Source: Cornus controversa
Taxonomy: Eukaryota; Streptophyta; Magnoliopsida; Cornales; Cornaceae
Assembly (NCBI GenBank): GCA_026545225.1
Contig: CM048846.1
Coordinates: 19,634,501 to 19,698,500 of the forward strand
Reading direction: 5' to 3'
Length of the DNA stretch: 64,000 nucleotides
Below are positions 24,319-37,166 of the stretch, piece by piece (the stretch's first letter is position 1; the number at the start of each line of letters is the position of its first letter). The translations under genes were made by a program, and so were the position numbers. Below the pieces are notes generated by a model. The model was not told the DNA's origin and did not search any database. It was given only the letters and a program-made list of their open reading frames with translations.

Positions 24319-25070
24319 CTTTTTTTTTATTAGGACATGTGATTTAGTGATATCATTTTTTCTTTCAAAACAAAAGGCGAACGTTCAAATTTGTTCAAAA
24401 ACTTTGTGACTTTCAATGTAACCAATAGATCTAGTCCGTATGGTGTTTCAAGAAACTAATTAGTAGGTCTAGTATGTTAGTTGATAAATTTTTTGCAATG
24501 CCAAAATAATCATCCAAATGGATGAAGTTACATTTTTACTCTTAATTAATATGTGGTGCGACAAAACTAATCCCAAGTATATGATCGAAATGTTCTCAAA
24601 TTTATATAAGTAGATTTCATCTTCTTGTCCTCCTCTAATCTAAGGACATTTTGGTCAATATTTAGAGTTAATTTTGTCAAACCACATATTAATTAAGAGT
24701 AAATATGTAACTCTATTAATTTAAATAGTAATTTTGGCATTATAAAAAATAATTTTAACCGAATTAACCGTAAACTAATGCACTGAATTTATTTATTACT
24801 TTGTTGAAATCCTTAAAAAAATTAGAATAAATTTTTTATCAAAATTTAATCTGAAAGTAAAAATTGCAAATCTAAAAATCTGAAGGTAATTTATCCAATA
24901 AATAAAACGTGTGAAAGGATAAGACTGCCGAGCTAAAATTATCATAGAAAACTTTAATCAATGTTTAATTGATTACCAAAGTACCAAACGAACTATTAAA
25001 GCATGAATGTTTGGTGTTCGTGTAAAGTAAAAGGCACCAACCATTATGAAAGCAAGATTCCTCTGAAAAA

Positions 25071-25074
25071 TGAT

Positions 25075-25132
<58 letters not shown>
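25071..25132. repeat. (AT)n-(AG)n compound microsatellite
   Basis: A TA run is followed by a long GA run of about 40 bases. Confidence 0.9.
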
Positions 25133-25136
<4 letters not shown>

Positions 25137-27024
25137 AGCTGGCATATAGACCTTGTGTGGTAGCACAAAAAACTAGGAACAGATTTAGCCTCTGTAAGTG
25201 CTTTTCCCTTGCCCTAACTTCCTAAAGCCAAGATTCAGCTTTAATCTGAAAGTGCTTTTCCCTTACTTTAATTTGAATCTGTTAATAATTAAAAAAAAGT
25301 GTATTGATCAATTATTAAAGACAACCAGAGAGAATATTCCCACACCAACCCTAATTATTTATGTTCTTCACCCTCTCTCTATGTAGTAATTGTTTGTTTA
25401 AATTTAGTAATGTACATTTCTGCATTACTAGTATTTAAAGGGCTTAGATAACAATGTTATTAGCTTCTTGTTATGGATTAAGAGAGGCTTAATTTATGAA
25501 TTACTCTCAACATAATCCACTTGACTAATCATCTTGTTACTAATTAACTTTGTCATCAAAAGTATAATAATTAAATAGGGTCGTGAGCATATAAGAACAT
25601 TGAAGAATGACAAATGTTCATGCCAAAAGTATTATTAAATAGGATTACTCCATTGTGATATGTAACAATAAGTTACTATCCACTGATAGGACCTTCAATG
25701 ATTAAAATATTTCTTACTCAGCGACTATCACTAGCCAATTTTGGTCACCAAAATGTTTAGTGGTGCTTTTGAAATCATTCTTACCATATCACATAAACTA
25801 GCATGATAATTAATTGATTGATTTAATTATAATAATCAATTAATTGTGCATATATGCCCCATACAAAATGAGTAGTTTAATAATGGCCCACTTTAAAGTC
25901 AAATTTTTAAATTGTGATGGATCCAAGGAAGGGAAAGAAGTCAAAATTAAAAAAATGGTGGTGGATCCAAGGAAGGGTAGGGTTCTAAGCAATAAAATAC
26001 TACTAATTTGTTTACTTTAAAAGTCCATAGCTACAAAGTCAGAAGGAGTCCAATAATTTCAAGTTTTGCCATCTCTTTATGGCACTTCAAGTTCTACAGT
26101 ACAAAGATATATCATTACCACAAAGGCCTGCTTAAAAAAAAGGGAAAAGAAAAAAGAAATAAAGTGATAAAGCATATAAAGATTACATATGAATTGAAAT
26201 GAGGCCAGAATATTTTTCATGTCCAAGACATGTTTTCCCTAATAATGCTCAAATGGTCCTTGGCCATTTTAAAGGCACTCCTGTCTTTCTAACTTCAGGC
26301 CATTGGTCTTTGGAAAAGACATTTTCAGATCAGACCTTTTAAAAGTAAATTTTTTATTCTTTTTTTTTTTTTTTGCGGCTTGCATCTTTTTTCTCTTACA
26401 AGCGACAAAAAATATATAAGGATTTTAGCATTGTGCGAAGAAAAATGGTGAAAGTCAATTCATATAGGGTGATCTCTATCCTCTTGTGTGTATCAGACTA
26501 AAATTTAGTTTTGACTTGTTCAAGTTAGAGTTCTATAATCAAACAAATAACGATTTCTAAACCGAGAGTCCCACTTTAATAAATTCAAATGTCTTGAAAT
26601 GTTTTGAACACGACACAGTTTCGGTGTATATAACATCATTCTAATTAACTTTAAGCTTGAGAGTTGAGCTCATATGATAGTGTTCGAGCTTGACTTGAAT
26701 ATTACTCATCAAACTCAAACTACTCAATTCCTTTGACCATTCAACTCAATTTTGAGCTTGAGATCAAGATTGATAACTATAAAAATTGATTACATATCAA
26801 AACAATTTCCAACAAACGAGTCATCTTCACAAGTTTTAACTATCATATTCACAAAATTCTATTCGTAATATTGTTTGCGAGTCTAGTGAGGCAAGACATA
26901 AATCGTATTGGGTATGCCCGTTGATTAGACGAGCTCAGCAAACAAGCTCAGTTTTGACTATTTTTCTTAGTCAATAAATTCGAATTAGTCGTAGTTATTC
27001 ATGTTGTCGGTTAATTTGCAATTC

Positions 27025-27125
27025 TAATTGGAGTTTTAGCGCAAATGGTAGTATCATATTTTCCTCCTAAATAAAAGTTCGAGGAATTGAGTCTCATTGA
27101 AATAATAACAGGTATGTCATTTATC
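27025..27125 (+). mobile_element. Possible tRNA-derived SINE
   Basis: TAGCGCAAATGG at 27037-27048 fits the RNA polymerase III A box (TRGYNNANNNGG), and AGTTCGAGGAA at 27076-27086 resembles a B box about 28 bases downstream. The promoter arrangement is SINE- or tRNA-like, but the sequence does not fold as a standard tRNA by eye and no target duplication was found. Confidence 0.35.
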
Positions 27126-27914
27126 TTTTGAAAAAGAGAGAAAGATTAGGTTTTGTTGAAGCAAAAAAATTGCTCAATCTAGTTTGGTTCGCCTTTCTTG
27201 CAAGACCGATGAAATGTGGCCGCGTCAACCAATGTCAAATGAATACACTCCGACAATTAAGTCAGTACTTATAATCATAAAAACATAAAAGTAATTTTGT
27301 GCCATGACTTTCTTTTTAGAGGAGAGTGTTGGTGGTGGTGTAGGATAAATAATATTTGGCTTTTACAACATGTAATTACCTCTTTTGAATCTTGACTTTT
27401 GACATATTAGGTTTCATATATGTTCGATGTCCTCTCACGTATGAAACACGGTTAAAGAGCTCTTGCATATTCTTAATTTGATTAAAAATGATTTTTTTTT
27501 CTTTTACAAGAGACAATGCCACACCACTTGACAATTGGCTTAGTGGCCGTTTGTGATTGCTTCCCAACCACTCAAACTAATTCAAAAAGTTGCGTTAAGA
27601 AGTATTTGGTGATGGAAAAAAAATGTGTTTAGGAAGTAGAGTTTTAATCCAACATGTACTTTTTGGTGAAGCTTAAGATTGAATCTTTTGAAACTGCATT
27701 CAAGCTACATCTACAATATTTTAGGTCATTTTATTTTTTTTGAAAAATAAAATACCTACTTAGTTTTTATAAATACAATTTAAACAAACATGTTGAGTCT
27801 TGGAATCTCAACGATCACTTTGTATCACCGATTTGAAGAAATTCAAAAACCTATTGATCTTCATATAATTATTGAAGCCAATTAAATTTTACATTAATTA
27901 ATATTTGAATAATG

Positions 27915-28168
27915 CATAGGAGTGCAACTCGGCTATAATTTGAAATATATATATATATATACATGTAAAACACAAAGTACATAAGAAATAAAATTAAAAT
28001 TCAAGTTCGGATTGGCCTCGAGTAGCTGGCACCTCAATCTAAGTCCAACCCTAATTAAGTTTGGGTTGATATTTTTTAACCCACGCCCAACCTTAATTGT
28101 AAAAATGTTGCCCAAACTCATAAAAAATTAAGCTAAGTTCGAGTTGGCCCGTCCAAGTTGTACCCCTA
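27915..28168. mobile_element. hAT-type MITE with perfect 8-bp target duplication
   Basis: GAATAATG lies directly outside both ends (27907-27914 and 28169-28176). The left end CATAGGAGTGCAACTC and the reverse complement of the right end, TAGGGGTACAACTTGGAC, form a short terminal inverted repeat typical of hAT elements. The interior (254 bp in total) is non-coding and includes an AT microsatellite. Confidence 0.75.
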
Positions 28169-30606
28169 GAATAATGCACATGTTTATTACTATATGGATA
28201 ATATAATAAAATTAGTAATAAAAGTGTTTTAAACAAAATTGTTACCAAATAAATTTAAAAATGCTTTATACAATACATTATCAAACACCTAGTTTTATGA
28301 GAGCTCTAATGATAAAAGCATTTTCACCATTATAACAATAACGCCAAACAGGTCCTTACTGGTCTAACATGAAATTTCAATTCCACCTAACTAAAAAAAA
28401 TAAAAAATAAAAAAACGCCAAATCTGTTTGGTGCATTGTGTGTCAAAATCACTAATGCTGCATGAGATGCTATATGATATATGTTCGTATACTCATTAGT
28501 TTAATAAATAGATGGTGGGATTAATTCCTGCCACATGGAGGAAGTAGCCAATGCTGCATATATGAGATACTATATGATATATGTTCATATACTACTATAT
28601 AAATGTTACAAGGACTAGTATTTTTTATACATTTATTTATATTTTTATAAAATAAACCTCTTGGATTAAAAAACGTAAGGAATTATGCTTCATAAATTCT
28701 CTTTTAACTCTATGATATCATTACTTATATTCAATTTAGGATTTTAAGATATGCAAAGAGTCATAATTACTTTTTCTTTTTTATTCATATTTTATAAAAT
28801 AAACTTCTATTCCATTTAGGATTCAAAGAGTTCAAACTATACGTTTTAAACGTCTTTAATACAAAAAAGAGAAAGCTAGCTCTCTCACTTGTAATTAACC
28901 CATGTAAACTAAAAATCAATGAACAAAAAGTACAAGAGTTATCATCAAATGAGTAATCGAAATAAATATTTAAATTTCACGTACTCTATTAAATACTTAG
29001 AAAATAATTCACTTTTTTAATCCGTAATAATTTTTACTATGCGTGTCATCGATCTTGGTTTAAATAATTGACGAAGTTGGCCCACAAGGTATGTCCCCCC
29101 TCTTCTATAGAGCTAATGCTACGAATGTCAATGCAAAATGGCACAGCTAGAAGAGAGAGATGGAAGTGTGGTCCATAACCCAAAAGATGCAAACACGCAA
29201 AGCTACAAGTACAGAAGACCATGACAGAAGATATATAGAACGTTAGAAATGACCTAAAAATGTAGGACCATGTGCCCTAATTACGCAAATGTTGCAATTA
29301 AAAGGCGTGGTCCTTCGAACCTTGTACTGTTTGGATGGGAAGACATGCCTTTGTCCTTAGCTCAACTAAACCCAAACACCATCCTCCTTTTTAACTTCTA
29401 TGTTGGACCACCCTAATACATCTATTTTCCCACAAGGTGCCAAAATTTTCATTCAAACTGTTGTTTGTTTGATCAATGTTAAGAAGGATGTTATATTATG
29501 GGAAGGAAGGGAGGGTAATTAAGAGGGATAGAAGAAGTAACCCATAAGGAAAAGAATGAACTTTAGTTTCCTCTTATCAATAATAGAATGGAAATAAAAA
29601 ATAAGGAAGAAAGAAAAAAAAAAAGTACAAATGCCTAACAATAATGTTTTACAAAAAAAGTGAAGATGCTTTCTTGGGTGGAAATGTAAAACAATGAGAA
29701 AAGATTTTTCTTTCCTTTCTTACCACTGTTAAGAGGAATAGATATGATGGATTTGAAAGGCCTTTCTCTTCTGCTTCCTTTTTTACTTTCCTTCCTCTCC
29801 ACTAAAAATGAAGCTTTTCTTCCCTCCACTTCCATCCTTATCCCAACATACAAATTTCAAAAGAGGTTAACCCCTATCAGATAAAGGATAGCAATAGTGA
29901 CTCTATGAAAAATTATTACATGATCCGGGGCTACATGGTTTCGATCTATTATAAACTGTCACATAATAAATAAATAAAAATTAAATAAAGTTGACACATT
30001 TGATTATCATGTAATAATTTCTCGTGGCGATATAACTATTAGTGGAAGAGAAATTATTACATGGTAGCTTCCATCATTTTTGTAACCATTTGATGGATTA
30101 GTAGGAGATTTCTTGAATCCTTCCATAGACCACATTTTATCCCTAACAAGAGACATAATCTCCCTTTAAAGAGTGACAGCGCCCTTGACAAATTTTTAAT
30201 TGAATTGACATTATAGTTCCTAACAACTGATAACCAACATTAGAGACACTTTGGTTATTTGCTTTAAAAACAAAAAACATAGGATCAGTCCATCCACGAC
30301 ATAGATTTTACGTCATTCAACAAATAAGATTGAACATTCGCAAGAGTGATCCAAAGTTTTTTTCTTCAGGTAAGTAGGCATGAAATGTACGTATCAAGAT
30401 TGATCTGAGTTCTAATCTATTTTTTTTTGGTTTAGACTTTATCACGCTAGGAGTTAGTTTGGTACAAAGGAATGAAAATAAAATGAGAATTGAATGAATC
30501 TGAGAATGAGAATGAAATAGAATTATCATTCTCATTTTTCTGTTTGGCTGCCTATATAGAGAATGGTGTTGGAATAAAATAGTAGTAGCTTGCATCATGT
30601 AATATT

Positions 30607-30742
30607 TTCTCATATAAAATATAATTAATTTAAAAATCCGGCATTTGGCAACTTTAAATTAATTACCCATTCAAATTTTTTCATATAAAATATAATTAAT
30701 TTTAAAATGTAGCATTTGACGACTTCAATTTAATTACCCATC
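30607..30742. repeat. Two-fold tandem duplication of about 67-70 bp
   Basis: The phrase 'catataaaatataattaatttaaaa...gcatttggcaacttyaatttaattaccca' occurs twice, at about 30611 and 30680, with scattered mismatches. Confidence 0.7.
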
Positions 30743-30948
30743 TAATTAAAACTTTCTAAATTAAGATTGAGATAATTGGCATTTTCTTCTGGTCAAGATT
30801 AATATTATCTTTATTACTAAAAATAAATAAATTAATTTAAAAGGCGGCTTCCTTTTATTTGGCATTTTTATTTTGCTTGAGCACTCTTACCACTAAAAAT
30901 ATCAACGCAATATAGATATATGTGAAAGGTATATATATATATATATAT

Positions 30949-31115
30949 GGGCACCAGTAAATATAAAAACGCTTTATATATGGTTGTGTAAGGTATATAT
31001 ATGAATATGGGCACCAGTAAGTATAAAACCGCTATATATATGGTTGTGTAAGGTATATATATGAATATGTGAAAGGACATACATATATATAAATATATGG
31101 ACACCAGTAAATATG
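30949..31115. repeat. 60-bp tandem repeat, gggcaccagtaa unit
   Basis: gggcaccagtaa recurs at 30949 and 31009 with an exact 60-bp period, and a diverged ggacaccagtaa appears at about 31099. Each unit carries ggttgtgtaaggtatatat. Confidence 0.8.
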
Positions 31116-31435
31116 GATGTGTAAGGTATGTAAATATATATATATATATTTATGGAGTTGAGTTTGTAAACTAGAGAGAGAGAGAACTAGGTTATTGTTG
31201 CAGAGAAGAGAGAGATGAGAGCAACGTTGATGCTTGAGAGAGAGAGACAGAGAATATGCTAATGTGCTTGAGAGAGAGAGAGAGAGAGAGAGAATATGCT
31301 AACGAAGGTAAGGTTTGTTTTTTTTTTTTCGTAGGAATGGAATTACCATTCCATAATTAAAGAAGAGCAATAAAAATATTGGAATGAGTACATGAATGAC
31401 TTGAAATGACCATTCTACTTTTAATAGAGCACACC

Positions 31436-31543
31436 AAACATGCATTCAATGGATGTGATGAGTGTATGTGGTGGGACCTATCAGATGCATCCAATGGATA
31501 TAAAACATTTTGCCTGCGAATTGTGCCTGAATAACATTACCCA
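31436..31543. mobile_element. Partial copy of the 22528 hairpin MITE
   Basis: gtatgtggtgggacctatcagatgcatccaatggatataaaa, ttttgcctgcgaatt and the terminal cattaccca align to the loop and right arm of the element at 22528-22687. The left arm is missing or scrambled, so no target duplication can be read. Confidence 0.65.
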
Positions 31544-31739
31544 AAAGTAAAATGAGCATCCCATTTCATTTTTGCATACCAAACTAGGTCTAAAAAATTA
31601 CCTTTAAGTGATATATCTTCTCCTAATGTCTATGTGAAAGATAAGTATTCAAATTCTCATAAGAGGTAATTGTTGGTCAATGCATGTGTTTTACATATGA
31701 GTAGATATTGGGTGCGTTAGGCATCTATATCATTAGTAA

Positions 31740-32460
31740 ACACATCTTGTCACGTCTCGATTTTTGAGACATGATTAATATAATAAAATAAATTAAAAAA
31801 ACCTTCATTAATTAAAATTAAAAACATTAAAAAGAACTATTTCAATAATTCACCATCATCCTTCAAATAAAAAAAACATAATAATTGAAATAACTTTGTC
31901 CTTTAAAAAACACGCATAATCGAAGTCTTGAAATCAAGTAACATTTTCTTAAAACTTCTTTTATTTAGAAACATTCTTAAGTGAGATTGGAAAAACCTTC
32001 CTTACGTCTGCTAAACTTGAAAAATATTAGAGTAAACACAACCGCTCACTAAGAGAAACCTTCAAATCCATATATACCGTAAAAAAAAATACATCAGAGC
32101 ATGAAATTCAAATATACCTATAAATTAAGCTTAACTAAATAATGGAATGTATACAAATAATACCACCAGTGTCACCATAAAATATCATTATAAAATTAAG
32201 TCAAATCAGAGCAAATCAACATAACCCCGTTATATATACCGCACAAACCAATGAATCTTCAGTTATTCTCATGGTATACTTCTAACCCCCAATTATAGTT
32301 GACACATCCAATAAAAATGTACCATATTAATTTGTTGTCAGTACTTTTTATAAGTACTTGAAACAAATTTCATTGGATAGTCTTGGACATGCATGAACTA
32401 GGTTCAAATCAACCACATTCCGTGCCCTAGACGTAAGAAATTTGAGTAGTTAATTGTTTT
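31740..32460. other. AT-rich stretch with a possible LTR-like motif
   Basis: Near 31750 the sequence reads cttgtcacgtctcgattttt followed by gagacatgattaata, a small imperfect dyad similar to plant LTR starts. No partner LTR, primer-binding site or frame is seen. The remaining bases are unremarkable AT-rich sequence. Confidence 0.3.
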
Positions 32461-32461
32461 T

Positions 32462-33241
32462 GAAAAAATTACAACTAAGTCCTATTTTTCTATGCGAAAA
32501 AAAAAAAAAGTAAGTCTTATAAATTTTTCTATAGGACCAATAAATCCTACTTTTGAAACCTTTTTTCATTTAAGTTCTAAACTACTTAACTTTCCACTTA
32601 TAACCTTACCAAATTAGATTTAAAATTAATATAATTAAAATTCAATTCCATTTTTCTTTTTTTCTTTTTTGTAGATTTTACTACAATAAATTTTCATATA
32701 CAAGTATTAAAAATTCTATTTAAAATTAATAAAATATTTTAATTTTTTTACTGAAATAATTTGAATTATCTTTTATTCTTTTGAAAAAAATACCAATTAT
32801 TTTGATAATTTAATTAAATTTAATTCCAAATATCTTTTGTAGATTTTACAACAATAATTTTTCATATACAAAAACAAAAATTTTATTTAAAAATTAATAA
32901 AATATTATAATTTCTTTTTATTGAAACAATTTGAATAAAATTTTATCCTTTGGAAAAAAACTAATTTTTTTGAAAAAATATATATATATTAATGAACAAA
33001 AGTTTAACTGTTAATAGAAAAAATTTAGACACATTTAAATATTCTAATATAAAATTTTGGCTTATGAAATTAAAATTGCAAAATTTTAGTCCAAAATTTT
33101 AAGGGTATAAATGGAATGTTGAGTGGTTTAGAACTTAAATGTAAAAGAGTTTCAAAAGTAGGACTTATTGGTCTTATAAATAAAATTATAGGACTTCCTT
33201 GTCCTTTGGAGGGAAAAGTAGGACTTAGGTATAATTTTCCC
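32462..33241. mobile_element. Mutator-type TIR element, 780 bp
   Basis: Terminal inverted repeats extend for about 125 bases. The left arm contains taagtcctatttttc, aagtcttataaattttt, accaataaatcctacttttgaaac and 'catttaagttctaaac'; the reverse complement of the right arm has the same blocks in the same order. The end sequences (gaaaaaattac / ataattttccc) match the families at 10353 and 42845. The flanks are poly-T, so the target duplication cannot be judged. The interior is AT-rich without a transposase frame. Confidence 0.75.
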
Positions 33242-33300
33242 TTCTTTTTTTTTTCCAACTTCCTAATGCAAATATGATAGTTCCACAATTAAAACAAAAT

Positions 33301-33440
33301 GAGAAAATTCCTTATAAGTCCTACTTTTCGACGGTAACTAACAATAAGTCTTAAAAAAAAATGTATTAGGACAACTAAGTCTTACGTTTGGTTAATATTT
33401 TCAATTAAGTTCATAATTCCACTCACATTAATTTTCTTCT
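33301..33440 (+). mobile_element. Left-end fragment of the same Mutator-type family
   Basis: gagaaaattccttataagtc, ctacttttcg, aagtcttaaaaa, aactaagtcttac and 'tcaattaagttcataattcc' match the left arm of 32462-33241 in order. No right arm is apparent, so this is a solo end or a truncated copy lying only 60 bases from the full element. Confidence 0.6.
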
Positions 33441-34776
33441 AATAGTACCCTTTTCTTTTATAGAATATCATTAATGCTATTCTTATATAAAATTATTCAA
33501 AAAAATATTTATATCATTTTGATGAACTTTAAATAGATATATATGTATGTGTAACATAGTCTTAAATTTACATAAAATTACCTTTAATTCTTGAAATTAC
33601 ATATTTTAAAAAGAATATAAATAGAAAAAAAAATTGAAAAAAAATTAAATAATTCATTAATTTTATATAAATACACCTTATTGAAAAAATTTGTGAAACT
33701 TTTTGATTTGTTTTAATATTTATTTTTATTACAATTGGTTGAATTTAAATAACTTGTTAAATTAGTATATTTATATTTCTCTCATTTTTAAGTGTTTATT
33801 CTAATAAGGGTAAATTACTCTAATTTTTTCTAAAATTTTGTCTAATTACTATCAGATTAAAGTTTTTAAAATATAGTATGCAACATTCTCTGAAGTTTCG
33901 TTAACTTTATTCCGGATACCTTTATCGCTATCTGACAATCAGCTTCGTTAAAGTCCATTAAAATATAAAATCAAAATGTCGAAACTATTCTTGATGGCGA
34001 CAGTGCTAGTGTGACATTGATAGAAAAATATATATATAACATGTTAATCTCAGTCAAATAATTAAAAATTAAAATTATTTTTGCATAAAAATATTATAAC
34101 TTGAAGATACTTTTGTAATTATATATTAGATGTAATTTTGCTTAGCGTGTGTAAGAGTAATTATATAAAAATTTTAATTTAAAAATAATTAAGTCAAATC
34201 ACACAAAAAAAAAAAAAAATCAGACTAATTTATCATTTTAATAATTAGCACGTAGTATTAAACTACTAGGAGTATTTAAGATATCCTAAGAAATAAGCCC
34301 ACCAAGCCTAATTTAAGGCTATAAAACAATCGGCAATCATTAGACAACTTAACGTGCGCGTCGTTATCAAATACTATCAATCACGTCATCACAGAGGATC
34401 AAAGCGTGGGCATAGGGGGGCCAGGAGTGTACTCCCACTATCTAAACCTCTGAGTCTGACACGTCATCTACCCTGCCACGTCAGAGTTTGTAACACTGTT
34501 GTGATTAGTGGGCTAATGGGCCCACAAGATGGTTCTGGGCCCAATAATAGGGTGACGGACCCAGATAGTTTAATTCAGAACATTGGATTCTAAAATTTGT
34601 CCACACTTTGGAAGTCGGAAAACGACAGATCATCTACTCATAGTGGATTTGGGCCCACCCAGCCGTAAAAAGCACATTTCAACGTTGTTCCATCTCAAAA
34701 AAAAATCACAAATAAATAAAAAGATTGAGATCTGAAAAATTATAGGATTTTTACTGTACTAACTTCTCTCTCCTGT

Positions 34777-34898
34777 ACTATATGATTCAATTTTAAGTAC
34801 AAATGTTTTAAATGCAAACGCTACAAAAATTTTACTATATGATTCAATTTTAAGTACAAATGTTTTAAATGCAAGCCGTACAAAAATTTTAACTGTTT
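34777..34898. repeat. Two-fold tandem repeat of about 60 bp
   Basis: ctatatgattcaattttaag followed by tacaaatgttttaaatgcaa and acaaaaattttac occurs twice in succession with one or two differences. A related style of repeat (caataaattgtttggtagct) follows three times at 34930-35145. Confidence 0.8.
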
Positions 34899-35351
34899 AG
34901 TATTTATTGTATGAGTACTCAGCTTATTTAAATTGTTTGTTAGCTACAAAAGTTGAATTTATAAAAAAAATAAAAATTATTTTTTCAATAAATTGTTTGG
35001 TAGCTACCAAAAGTGAATTTATAAACTTTTTAACTTTTCAATAAATTGTTATGCTTACCTTCTATCCAAAAAAAAAAAAAAAAACAAACAAAGGAAAAAG
35101 AAAAAATAAAAAACTTTTCAATAAATTGTTTGACAGCTATAGAAATTAAATTTATGAACTTGTAACTTTCAATTTTACTCTCAAAATGCTCTAATTAGAT
35201 TATTTGAGTATATTATTTGCAGATCTAGAGAAAAAATATCACATTTCTTGTTATCTCAAACCATTCCATCTTTTTTTTTTTAAGGTATGAATCATGGACG
35301 GGCTAGGAAGCACGAACACTCGTGTAGGGGTATGGTGGCAGTGTCCGACAC

Positions 35352-36269
35352 CTAGGCCTGGCAAAAAAGACAGGTTGGGCGGGTTTGAACCGGGTCGAAT
35401 ATATGTGGGTCAAATATGGATTGTGACTCATATTCAACCCATTTATAATAGGTTGAATATGAGCGGCTCAAAATGGGTCGGGTCAACCCGTCAACCCATT
35501 GACTCGTTTTTAAAATTTTAAAAATATAAATATTATTTTTAATTTGAACTAATTCCGTCATTATATTAGATAGAAAAAAGATGACTGAATAAAAACACAA
35601 ACCCATATTAACTGTATAGGTTGAAATGATGAAATTTGCTTGATCACTTAAATTTAATAACCTTTTTTCAGAAATTCTTTTAAATTTCATATTATTTTAT
35701 AAAATTCGAAGCTAACATAAGAGTTAACATGAACCGATTCATTTATATAAACTCCAATATATTTACAAGAATTCGACCCATTTATGCAATCTGACTCATT
35801 TATAATGACTCGACCTGTTTATCAAGAAAAATTATTTTTTTTAGAAATAAAAAATAAACAGATATTATCAAGGCTAATATGTAGCAAAAGAGAGAAATAA
35901 TAATTTATAATGTATTTTGACCCGACCCGTTTATCCAGAAAAACTATTTTTTTCATAAATAAAAAATAAATATTATCAAAACTAATATGTAACAAAAGAG
36001 AGAATAGTAATTTATAATGTATTTTGACTTGACCCATTAACATGACCCAACCTGTCAACCCCTTAGAATAATTCTAATTTTTACGAACTTCAAACATTCG
36101 AACTTGACCTGACTCATTTTGTAAGACCCAACCCGACCTGACCCATTTTGTAAGTCTCGAGAACTATAAAATTCAATTAATAACGACACATATGTATGCA
36201 CATATATATGTATATGTATCTATCAATTGCCACTTATAACTTGATTCAATAAAATCATGAGTCTTTTGC

Positions 36270-36300
<31 letters not shown>

Positions 36301-36612
36301 AAATCTTAGAGAGAGAGGGATGATGAGAGAGTGAGAGAATTGTGATATACAAAGAGAGAATCGCACTTGCTTAATATAATGTATAATTTTTTTCTTTTCT
36401 AGAATATTTTTGGGTCTCTTATAACATGGGTGAAATATGGGTTGAATATGAATGCCCATATTCAACCCATTTAAACTTCTATAAAAATGGATTTGATTTA
36501 TCCAACATGTTTTTAACCTGTATTTTAAAATGATTCACCATATCTAGTAAAAAGTGGGCGGATATGGACGGGTTGACGGGTCTGCACCTATTTTGCGACC
36601 CACATGTCTAAG
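35352..36612. mobile_element. Possible hAT-like element rich in GGGTCGGGTC words
   Basis: The left part (35355-35500) and right part (36425-36610) both carry 'gggttgaatatg', 'tattcaacccattta' and 'gggttgacgggt'-like words in inverted orientation. Such words are typical of a common plant hAT-like repeat. Borders are guessed from ctaggcctggcaaaa at the left and 'gacccacatgtctaagg' at the right; no clear 8-bp duplication was seen. Confidence 0.4.
35817..36030. repeat. Two-fold tandem duplication of about 112 bp
   Basis: The block 'gtttatcaagaaaaattatttttt ... ctaatatgtagcaaaagagagaaa ... ttataatgtattttgac' is repeated once, inside the hAT-like region, with about 90 percent identity by eye. Confidence 0.8.
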
Positions 36613-36804
36613 GTTTTATATTTTTGTTAGTGAAAAAAAAGTGAATTTTCACAAACAAAATGTAGTTTTGTCTTGATTCTTAAATTGACGTATTTACTAT
36701 ACTTATTATATATATATATAAGAATTACTTTGACCTGATTGAGCTAATTTGACCAACTCGAGTCTAACCCAATACCTAGTTGAATCTAATCATCCAAACG
36801 AGAA

Positions 36805-37166
36805 GATTTACATTACACCCGGTGTAAATTCACCAGGTGAATTTGGGTCATGCGTGTTGTATATGCGTAGTGAGCCTCACAGTACGTATTGTACATATAC
36901 GAATGAGATTTACCCGTTATATTTACATCAGGTGAATTATAAACATCGTTTCTCCAACCAATCACAAAGTTACTTAGAGAAACCCCATTTTATAAATCCA
37001 CCAAGCTTTAGAGGATCCAGTTGAATCAGATTTGGATCAAGAGTTTTATACTTTTAAGTTGGGCTTGAATTGACATCTTAACCCGTCCAAATTGCACCCC
37101 TCCAAACAATCACAAAGTCACAGAGAAAAACCCCATGTTATAGATCCACCAAGGTTTGGAGGATCC
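36805..37166. repeat. Direct duplication flanking a hAT-like end
   Basis: About 65 bases at 36954-37018 (aatcacaaagttacttagag ... gctttagaggatcc) recur at 37102-37166 (aatcacaaagtcacagagaa ... gtttggaggatcc). Between them lies the phrase gtccaaattgcacccct, nearly identical to the right end of the hAT MITE at 27915-28168. Confidence 0.6.

Larger units (their letters stand above)
22917..30440. other. Intergenic repeat-rich region
   Basis: No gene is supported across 7.5 kb. Contents: a GGGTAAAGTGC-ended repeat (23827-24318), an AT-AG compound microsatellite (25075-25131), a possible tRNA-derived SINE (27025-27125), and a hAT-type MITE (27915-28168). There is also a local direct duplication (28460-28510 versus 28550-28600, sharing gctatatgatatatgttc-like words). 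The stretch 29080-29420 is less AT-rich and lacks obvious repeats, but has no frame or RNA hairpin that I recognise. Confidence 0.55.
30446..31590. mobile_element. Candidate TIR element (about 1.1 kb) with nested repeats
   Basis: The left end 'aggagttagtttggtac...gaatgaaaataaaatgag' matches the reverse complement of the right end 'gacctagtttggtatgc...aaatgaaatgggatg'. The interior carries the gggcaccag tandem repeat, GA microsatellites and, near the right end, a partial copy of the 22528 hairpin MITE. No transposase frame is present. Borders are approximate and no target duplication is assigned. Confidence 0.45.

Noticed and set aside
29220-29245. tgacagaaga word resembling the start of miR156/157
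   Set aside because: Only the first ten bases agree with miR156/157; the rest differs and no hairpin partner was seen nearby.
35352-36612. Assigning a definite 8-bp hAT target duplication
   Set aside because: Flanking bases on the two sides do not match at any sensible border; class is therefore given only as possible.
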